Assembly: GCA_033032865.1 (NCBI GenBank)
Contig: JAWHQI010000049.1
Coordinates: 2,232,001-2,296,000 of the forward strand
Length of the DNA stretch: 64,000 bases
Origin: Dactylorhiza incarnata
Lineage: Eukaryota; Streptophyta; Magnoliopsida; Asparagales; Orchidaceae
Reading direction: 5' to 3'
How positions within the stretch are numbered: the first letter of the stretch is position 1; each line of letters begins with the position of its first letter. This document shows, piece by piece, positions 56,081 through 64,000 of this stretch. Position numbers and translations under genes: made by a program. The notes beneath the pieces were generated by a model. That model worked only from the letters and a program-made list of their open reading frames with translations, ran no database searches and was not told where the DNA came from.

Positions 56081-56605
56081 GAGACTCATCCTAACCTCTT
56101 CTCTTAGATTTCGAGTAAATCTTCTGTCAGGTAACCTTTCGATTTGATTCTGTATCTTTCTTGATCTTTGGTTTTCATGTTTTGGGACGAAACTTCTTTT
56201 TTGGGGGAGTGATTGTAACGATCCTGATTTTGGTTAATTATTTACGTGGCCGTTGTGGCGTAATTTTGGCGTAAGGGCGTTATGTTAGCTCGTCAGGTTT
56301 AGTTTTGGGCCTTAGCTCAGTTAAAGTGCGTAATTTAGATCGAGCGTGTGAGACTTCACGTCGTTTCGTGCTATAGAGAAGATTTTGTGTAGTTATTAAG
56401 ATCTTAGCTTCAGGAGGCTTTATCCCGAGTTTGGCTCGTCGGAATTGAATTCTGACATCGTTGTTGGATTCGTATCGCCGAATTTCAGTTTAGGTGCGAA
56501 TTTCGTAGAAGTCCGAAGTGATTTAGTCGTCGTCATGGTTTAAATAGAATGGGAGATTATTTATGTAATTTTTGCATTTAATCTTTGCATGAAATTCTTA
56601 GGCTG

Positions 56606-56820
56606 CGTTCGACGAACTGTAGGCTAGCTGCGTTCGACGAACTGCAGGCTAGCTGCGTTCGACGAACTGCAGGCTAGCTGCGTTCGACGAACTGCAGGCT
56701 AGCTGCGTTCGACGAACTGCAGCCTAGCTGCGTTCGACGAACTACAGGCTAGCTGCGTTCGACGAACTGCAGGCTAGCTGAGTTCGACGAACTGCAGGAT
56801 GAGTTTGACGAACTCCTGGA
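56606..56820 (+). repeat. 25-bp tandem repeat, nine units (3' LTR)
   Basis: Units start at 56607, 56632, 56657, 56682, 56707, 56732, 56757, 56782 and 56803. The copies are more uniform than those in the 5' LTR. Confidence 0.94.
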
Positions 56821-57324
56821 GGCTTAATATATATACATTAAGCTTAGGTTTTATCTTTTGATCTCCTTCCCCTTTCGCCCGACTAAGCGCTCTATCGGGC
56901 GAGAGAGCGAGAGCGGCATGTGGTGGAGCTTCCGGCCGGCATTTTTTAGGGCTGTTGTAGTTGGAATCGCATTTGGAGAGTATATTTGGAAAGGTCTCGG
57001 CAAGATCTTCGTTCTAGTGGTAAGCTTTTCCCCTTTCGTGGAATTTTTGGAGTTCGAGGTAGTAACCTAACCCCTCTTTTCGATCCGAATAGTTTCAGGA
57101 TTCGTGCTTGGGTGAGTTCTTGGCCGATCCATAGCTTTTGGAGCGGAAGTCTTCGAGTTTAGCAAGGTTTAAGGCAAGTGGCTATTCCCCTCCTTCTCGT
57201 TGTTTTCTTAAAGCACTGTTTTCTGTGGTTATGTGTTCTTGGTGTGTCTTGGCTTGTGATTTTTGGTCTTGTCGTTTTGATTTCGACCCCCCCCCCCCCT
57301 GAATTCCTTTTTTATTTCCTCCTG

Positions 57325-57640
57325 CCTTGGATTTCTCGAGAAATCAAGGTTTCTTGCCTTGGATTTCTCGAGAAATCATTGATCACTGCCCTTCATTTTT
57401 CGAGAAAGCATGACCATGCCTTTAGATTCTTGAAAAATAAGCGTGAACCTGCCTTTCTTTTCTCGAGAAGCTGACTCCTGCCCTTCATTTCTCGAGAACC
57501 AGTTCACTCCTGCCCTTCATTTCTCGAAAACCAGATGACTCCTGCCCATCATCTCTCGAGAACCAGTTGACTCCTGCCCTTCATTTCTCGAGAACCAGCA
57601 TAACTCCTGCCTTTCTTTTCTCGAGAAATGTTTATGGCCA
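57325..57640 (+). repeat. Array of TTCTCGAGAA-like palindromes (3' LTR)
   Basis: At least five perfect TTCTCGAGAA palindromes and several variants, spaced about 33 bp in the regular part, alternating with CTCCTGCCCTTCAT. Confidence 0.8.
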
Positions 57641-59105
57641 TTGGACTTCTCTAGAACCTCTTATTCTCTATCCTTGACCTCTCTAGAAACCTTTGTATAT
57701 TGTCCTTTTTGAATCCTCGAGAAATGCCCTTGTTTCTTAGTGCTTGAGTTACGCCTCCGATTACTTCTCCTCTTTGAAATCTCGTACCCGTTGTGGTTAA
57801 ATGACTTATGCCTTCTCTTATGAATCATCTTATGCAGTGTTTACTTCATTTGTGACCCTATTCTTAGGGTACCCTGGTGATTGTTTTCTCGGGCTTCGTC
57901 CCGTGCCATAATTAATGAAATTAATTAATTTGAACCATTATCGTTGTCCTTGCACGGTGGGTCGTGTTTGGGGGGGGGGGGGGGGGGGGGGGCAGAGGGG
58001 AATTGTTGTAGCCTTGCTCGGTGGCCATTTTAGTGGTGAACCGCAGGCTTGGCCTGTGGTCCCGTGGGTCGTGTTTGGGTGGTTGGGGATAGTGAAACTC
58101 CCACCCATTTTATGCTTTGGGTGGCAGAGGATAAAGGACCACCCCCTTTTAATTTGAGCTGATCAGTCTCTTTTTAAATAAATTTAACAAGATAAATGGA
58201 CTTTACTTGTATCTCTTTTGGTATTTTGTGCACTTGGTGCATTGTTTAGTTCTGTGCTTGGATCTTCCTTTCCTGTAAGTGTGGGCTTGGGTTGGTATCC
58301 CTTATGCCTTATTTACTTTACTTCCTGTTTTTCTGCCACTTGTAATTTCTTGCTGAGGGGTTCTTTGTTTTATTGAATGCCTCAAATTCTGAGCCGTAGT
58401 GGCTAGCAGTGTAGCCCGGAGTCTTCGGGAGTTTTAGTTGCTATTTTACCCCGCTGCTGCGAGGTTGTTGTTGTTAGTTTTTTCTTGTGTTCAGACATGC
58501 TAGTTGGAGCCAACGGGTTAGTGTCAGGTTGTTGACGTCCGTTGTGCCCTTTTGATACTTTATAACTTACTTGCCAATTAAATGCCACTACTTTTAGATC
58601 TTGTGTATCTTGCTCTCTGGGAATGATTTATGTCTAGGTGCATTATAGTTATAAAATGGTTTTTCTTTCATCCGCATTGCATCCCTTTTATCTGAAATCC
58701 TTATCTTTAAAGTCGCCTAAAGATATTTTCTATACCTATACTACGCCTAGATATGTGCATATCATTTACTTTATGTTCTGTCATCTCGTGCATTTAGGAC
58801 CTTAAGTGAACTAAATCAAGTACTTTTCAATGCAATTATATATATTTTCTCGGTGGACTAGTTGATCCACGAACTGAGAGACACAGTTCTTATCCCAAAC
58901 CCTCATAAATGATTTCAAATGATGATCTATCATGTAAACATGTTTTGATTATATAAGTAATAGGTTCCCGCCTGAGCGTCTCCAGTTGTCTCCTGCATGA
59001 CGTGGCATCATGACGCGTATTTTCTCTTACTTTTATATTCCTAAATTCGGAGAAAATGCGGGTTGTGACATATAGTACGACTTACATTTGCTCTAAGCCA
59101 TCACG

Positions 59106-60894
59106 ATGAGTTCTCAAGCTCTCATGATGTCGAACCCCTGTAAACTCGATGATTCAAGGAAATGGCATCTATTAAGAATGAGGACACCTACAAAATGGGA
59201 TGTGAGCTGGTGCGCGGGTTCATCAACGCCAATGAGGATATAAAATCAGCAATCGAGCAAATTGAAGTTGTGGGAATGGAATACGTGGTCTCAGAGCCAA
59301 CTACTATCATGCATAGAGAACTTATGGAGTTCTATGTTGAGCCTAAGCTGAGCACTTTTGGAAGTACCATCAAGACTAGGGTTGGAAATAACCCATTAGG
59401 AGTGACGGCGAAAGGAATTTCCAAGGCACTCCATCTGCCTAGATTCTCGGAAGAAGAGATAGAGGAAAGAATCTTGGAGGAAGATCTCTTGACTGCAAGG
59501 AAGTTGTGCAACCATGCAGAACAACTACATGGTACTCTGAAAAAGGCTGACTTCAATACGAGGGGAAAACTTTTGTCAGATATTGTTGGCAAATAATTAA
59601 TCTGCAAACCTAGATCTCACGACAGAATATCCAAGGACATGTGTGAAATAATCAAAAGAATAATTATATGTAAGAAAACTGACTGGGCTTAGTTATTCTT
59701 CAAAAATATCCAAGGAAGTCTCCAAGAACCTATCCTTGGAAGAATCATTTCTCTTTACCTCATCAACACTCTTCAGTTGAATGAAAAGATGGGATCACCC
59801 ATCCATCACATGAAGAAGATTGACTTTAAGATTCTGAAGAGGTGGGAGAAAGTCATCCATAAAAATTCAAAGAAAGGGAAGAGGGTCACTGAAAGTGAGG
59901 ATAGCTCATCTATAGAAGGAAATAACAGACCAAATCCAAAACCGCATGCATAGATCCAGATTGCTACCATGTCAATACCTGAAGACTCATCTACTAAACA
60001 GAAAAGTGAGGGGGAGACACATGATGAGCTCTCAGCCCAAGAGATTGTGTAACCTATCAAGAATGTGGTTGTTGTTGAGGGTGAGTTTCAAAATGAACTT
60101 CCTGCTCCGAAGGTTGAGGAGGCAACTCACAATGAGGCAGCAGTCCAAGAAAACCTAGTAAGCTGCATGATAGATGCTGAAGATACTGACCTTTATAAGG
60201 GAAGACTTGAACTGGAGAATGTGTGTGCTGATTTCATCCTGAGACTACAAAAGAAACTAAAGATGCTCATCAAAGTCAGGACTCACCTAATAATCCTCTT
60301 GATGATGAGATCATGGTCAGTGTGGTTGAAGACCTAGAAGGGAAAGCAATTGATAAGAAGCAAGATCTCATAAGAGCATCTACACCACCATCTCATGAGG
60401 AAGCTCCAAGTTCCTTGATTGAACAAATAATGAATTTGCTGACTGAGGAAAGGAAAATCTATCAGGATTATGTGGACAGGGCAGTTAACGGAATCAGAGA
60501 TGACATGACAGCACATATGAATGAAATTTGAGCAGAAATTGATCACATCAGTACTCACATCACCAGCTGGTTCATGAGGGCAGGGACAACTGTTGACTGT
60601 AATATGAATGCACTGCAATCTCTTGGTGAAAGAGTGGACACCTCACAACTAAGTCAACATGCATGTGAGAATCTGGAAAGAGGAGTTAGATGGCTGACCA
60701 CAAAAATTGATGATAGTCAAAAGTTGATCATAACCGGGTGCATCAACTCAAATGAATTCACTCATGAAGCTCCAAACACCAAATTGGAGGAAAGTACTAA
60801 GGAAATACTACTGTGGATTGGTGAATCAAGTCAGAAATGGAAGACCATAATGATAGATAAAGATATGTCACTCAAAAGACAGAAAAAGGGATGA
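59106..60894 (+). pseudogene. Env-like ORF of the SIRE-like element, N-terminal part
   Basis: A first short frame begins at ATG 59106 (MSSQALMMSNPCKLDDS) and shifts to 59162-59596. There the product has MEYVVSEPTTIMHRELMEFY and GNNPLGVTAKGISKALHLPR, resembling the conserved domain of plant transposon proteins found in extra ORFs downstream of pol in SIRE-type elements. Acidic and helical segments follow in broken frames (60065-60337, 60313-60531, 60574-60894), for example SLIEQIMNLLTEERKIYQDY. I see no signal peptide or clear membrane span, so 'env-like' refers to position only. Function is unknown. Confidence 0.55.
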
Positions 60895-61018
60895 ACACTG
60901 TCCCAGTGATCCAAACCTTAACTTTTTACGGCTATGGTCTAAAGATATATTATAGAATACATGGAGAAACTTTAAGGAAAGTGGCACAGACATCTCCAGA
61001 CACTAGCCTTCAAGTGAG

Positions 61019-62234
61019 TTGGACAAGCACAAGAACACAGAAGCCATGATAACTTTGTATAGACAACATCAACAAGAAAGAACACTACCAGAGAATGCCC
61101 CTTCCATTCCTGACAGATACATCCCTAAGACACTCTCCTATTTTGAGAGGCAAGAGCAGAAGCTTCGAAGGAAGGAGAAAGATACAGAGAAAAGAAGGAA
61201 TTGTTAAAATAGAACTGCTTATGTGATAGCTAGAAGAAAATGATGTTGTAGCTCTACTTTAAACAACATGTGGCTTGTCTATCATGTCTTACTAATGTTT
61301 GTAAAGTAGTCATTTATGCATACATTTCTTGTCACTGATATGTGCTAAACTCGTGCTAAACATATTTCCTAATAATTAACTCATCTGTAAACAATGGTTA
61401 AAGAAATTCGGATAGAAATTAAAATTCACTTAAATTTATATAGATATGTATAATCTTATGTCACTAAAATCCTTGGAACGGCTAGATCTATGCAATCAGG
61501 AGTTGGACAGTCATCTACTTGAAACCAAAAATCATATGGAAAAAGGAATCCACAAGTTAAAGGACAATATTATAAATCTTCAGGGGAGCCTAGAAAGGGA
61601 CATTTCAGAAGAAGTCATAAAGGGGGAGAGATCTATGATAAAGTATAGTGGTGAGCATGTCATCTGGACCACTAATACAATCAATGAAGCAATGAATCTC
61701 CCTCATATCTTCTATGATGAGCCTGCTGATCTACACGATGATACATTTGATACTGCTGCTGAACAAAGGAAAGGAAAGGAGATCACAGAAGATGATGACA
61801 TAAAGCTAAGAAAGAAAAGATATAGAAAAGAAATGGAGAAGAAAGAAGATTATGAACAATGGAGCCCCAAATTCAGGGAAATAATCTTAAATGCATGGGA
61901 GCATATCAAAATAAACAAAGCTGAAAGAAACAAATTATATTGCTCCCAAGAATGGACCATGTATGAAAATCAAGAAGAACTAAGAAGAAGCCACAGAAGA
62001 GACAAGCAAGCAGGAAGAATCCCAGCAGATGCACAAGAGCCACTCAGATATCATCCTAAGCCAAAGGGACACTTTACTAGGAAATCTGAAAAGAAACAGG
62101 AGGATGTTGTCAAGAAAGCAAGGAGTGAAGTAGCTCTGAAGGAGGATTTTAGCTGTTTAATTTTGGGCAAATGTAGAACTGCTGAAAATTTCAAAGTACA
62201 TTTCATTATTTATAAATTTCCAATGAAATGATGT
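61019..62234 (+). pseudogene. Env-like ORF of the SIRE-like element, C-terminal part
   Basis: A short frame (61019-61207) is rich in Arg/Lys/Gln (YFERQEQKLRRKEKDTEKRR). The frame 61446-62231 (261 codons) is charged and helical: ETKNHMEKGIHKLKDNIINL, GKEITEDDDIKLRKKRYRKE, then YEQWSPKFREIILNAWEHIK. The basic C-terminal region could bind nucleic acid. I do not recognise a domain. A gap without open frame (61208-61445) separates the two. Confidence 0.45.
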
Positions 62235-62389
62235 TTCTTACTCTGTCTCTTATACTATGATCACCTCATATCATATAACACATGTTGATGCTCTTATAAT
62301 CTAAACTAAAATGATCTTACTATATGTTTATTTTCATTAGATGTACTTTATCATTGAATGAGTTATGACTTCTTCAAATATGGGGAGAT
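62235..62389 (+). other. 3' end of the SIRE-like interior with PPT
   Basis: AT-rich, ending ATATGGGGAGAT directly before the LTR start at 62390, the usual SIRE-type PPT. Confidence 0.7.
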
Positions 62390-64000
62390 TGTTGGGAAAA
62401 CTGCCCACAATGTTCCAGATTTGGAGAAGTCCCAAGTCTATGATAAGTATAATTTGTATTTGATGTGTATTTGATGTGACATGAGCTGGTTAGAACATCA
62501 CACATACTAAGTATAAAATATAAGAATCAAGTTAAAATATCTAGGGCAAATATCATCGTGTCAACAAGATACACATGACGATATCGCAGAGATTACTCGC
62601 AGGAGACAGCAGAAAGAATAAGTCATTAATCATTGTGACAATAAGGATAACACGATGATATTGTTGTGTCAACAAAATACACACAATGATATCATTGTGA
62701 GAACAAGAAAGAACAACTAAGTCAAGGTATCGTCATGACAAAAAGTATAACATGACAATATTGTCGTGTCAACAAGAATCACACGACGATATCGTTGAGA
62801 AGACTCATGAAGGATCAAGGCTTATCGCACAGAATATAAGGGTATCGTTGAATAGACTACTTAGTTGAAGCTCTTCGAAAAACTTGAGTGAAGTATCCAA
62901 CTAAGAATACATATCATCGTAAAGAAGTAGTGTCATCTTGAAAACTACATCAGATATCGTGGAGACAATTTGCAGCTGAAGTATTAGTCAGAATGATCTC
63001 GACGATATCGATGAGAAGACCTCATGTCAATAAGATGATCTCGGCGATATCAATAAGAAGACTTGACATCGTCGTGACTGCTTATGTATCTGAGATAATC
63101 CATATCGTCATGATATCCTTCTCAGCTGAAGATTCAAGATGATTTGAAGAAATGTCTAGAGTCCTAAATGGATCGCTGAGACAGCAAGCTGTGTCATCAA
63201 GATGGAAACCATATCATCGACGCAGACCGAGATTTTTTGAAATGCGATGTCTGCATTTAATGTCTCCGTCAAAGGGGCCAATCATCATATTACATTAAGG
63301 AATAGGATTCTGACAATAAAGAGTGATCAGAACAGACCGCTAGAGGGCCTTGTCAATATAAAAAGACAAGAGGTATGCCATAACACATACAGAATACTTA
63401 TTGAGAAAATAAACATCTAAGAATCGGAACACAGTGCGGCAGTTAGAAAGAAGGAAGAACTTTTTTGTGAACAATACAATTTTGCTTTCAGTTCTCCAAG
63501 TTTCACTCAAGCACCATCGACTGATAAGCAGTGTTCTAGAAAGAAGGGAGAAGGTAGAAGAGAAGCCTGTGAGCATCAGCAATATCATTAAAGCCTTCTC
63601 TTCAAATATAGAAGCCATCATCATTAGGCTTCAGAAGAAATCTCCAGATCTGTGTGGATATTCTTTTACTTTGTAACACAATATATTTTCTATAAAACTC
63701 CTTGAGTGTGAGCTGTAGGGCCCATGTGCCTTAGTTGTAGGATATCTTGTAGATCTGACCTGTAGAGCCTTTGTGCCTGAGTTGTAGGGTTCCTGGAACC
63801 TGAGGTAGGATCCTTGAAGGATCTGAGTTGTAGGGCCTGAGTGCCTGAGTTGTAGGGCCTGTCTTCCTGAGTTGTAAGGTCTTTGGTGAAGATCTAAGTT
63901 TTGGTGGAGATTGCCGATTCTAGCACACTGCTTGGTAGGCGTAGAGGGAAAGTGGATGTACCCTTAACTAGGAAACCACTATAAACTGATGGGTATTTTT
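62390..64000 (+). repeat. 3' LTR of the SIRE-like element, runs off the window
   Basis: It starts TGTTGGGAAAACTGCCCA. U3 is full of ATCGTCGTGACAA and CGACGATATCG motifs (62550-63110). TATA box AATATAAAAAGA at 63355-63366. From 63700 on come repeats of GAGTTGTAGGGCCTGAGTGC-like words. The plus-strand frame at 63434-63676 lies in R/U5 and is not considered a gene. Confidence 0.85.

Larger units (their letters stand above)
47996..59070 (+). mobile_element. Tekay/Del-like Ty3/gypsy chromovirus
   Basis: LTRs are 47996-50756 (2761 bp) and 56214-59070 (2857 bp), starting TGTAA and ending GGTTGTGACA. The target duplication TATAG is at 47991-47995 and 59071-59075. The PBS is at 50759 and a PPT precedes 56214. 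Very long LTRs, a gag-protease-RT-RNase H-integrase order and a degenerate C-terminal chromodomain point to Tekay/Del. Frameshifts and several stops disable it, but the domains are all present. Confidence 0.92.
56214..59070 (+). repeat. 3' LTR of the Tekay-like element
   Basis: 2857 bp, partner of 47996-50756, preceded by the purine tract GGGGGAGTGA. It has nine 25-bp repeats against six in the 5' copy, and a 23-base G run (57970-57992) against about ten. Confidence 0.92.
32390..64000 (+). mobile_element. SIRE/Maximus-like Ty1/copia derivative, host of the nested elements
   Basis: The internal pieces are gag at 32390-33021 and 47444-47760, then an env-like region at 59071-62234, a PPT and a 3' LTR from 62390 that leaves the window. 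The pieces join cleanly once the copia N (CAACC) and Tekay-like (TATAG) insertions and their target duplications are removed. No protease, integrase or RT lies between gag and the env-like region, so pol has been deleted or was never present. The left end is unknown. It is the oldest recognisable layer of the right half. Confidence 0.75.

Noticed and set aside
59162..62231. A host gene or an endogenous viral envelope
   Set aside because: Position between SIRE-like gag and a 3' LTR, the following PPT, and a resemblance to plant transposon extra ORFs favour a retroelement ORF. No signal peptide or membrane anchor supports a real envelope.
1..64000. tRNA, rRNA or organelle DNA insertions
   Set aside because: The only tRNA-like matches are primer binding sites next to LTRs. 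I saw no cloverleaf, rRNA or plastid gene sequence by eye, though a tool such as tRNAscan-SE would be decisive.

Overview
This window is plant nuclear DNA from a repeat-rich, probably large genome. It is almost entirely LTR retrotransposons of plant-specific lineages nested inside one another. I see no convincing host gene, tRNA, rRNA, CRISPR array or DNA transposon. The species cannot be fixed from the sequence; the element types (Tat with antisense ORFs, Tekay-like, SIRE/Maximus-like, chromovirus) fit a flowering plant. Every coding region carries stops, frameshifts or deletions.

Layout. (1) 1-32090: a minus-strand Tat-lineage Ty3/gypsy element. Its 3' LTR ends at 88. Two plus-strand (antisense) ORFs, aORFs, lie at 230-1437 and 8532-10547. 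A 95-bp tandem array follows at 11186-11850. Pol is at 11906-15211, protease is split between 22624-23185 and 29704-29889, gag is at 29890-31230, and the 5' LTR is at 31290-32090. Three elements sit inside it, each with a matching 5-bp target duplication: a minus-strand element with no pol (1566-7989, ATATC), a plus-strand chromovirus (15217-22618, CTTCT) and a plus-strand Ty1/copia element (23191-29698, ACCAA). (2) 32091-64000: a plus-strand SIRE/Maximus-like copia derivative. Its gag is at 32390-33021 and 47444-47760, an env-like ORF region is at 59106-62234, and the 3' LTR starts at 62390 and leaves the window. It has no pol between gag and the env-like region. Two elements sit inside it: copia element N (33022-47443, CAACC) and a Tekay-like chromovirus (47996-59070, TATAG). 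(3) The leader of element N holds a 9.8-kb composite (34003-43812) bounded by 1.94-kb inverted arms of SIRE-like gag plus an LTR promoter. Between the arms are a 1.8-kb SIRE-like LTR, a minus-strand copia pol and a truncated gypsy LTR full of TTGAC motifs.

The nesting gives a relative insertion order: SIRE-like host first, then the Tat, Tekay-like and N elements, then the elements inside those. No autonomous element survives intact. The points most worth a second look are: an apparent 80-bp in-frame intron between gag and protease of the Tekay-like element; an exact 16-mer shared by LTRs of unrelated Ty1 and Ty3 elements, with its 9-mer core in a third family; a promoter-proximal array of palindromes in the LTRs of the pol-less element; the large inverted structure; and the antisense genes with their own TATA boxes inside the Tat element.
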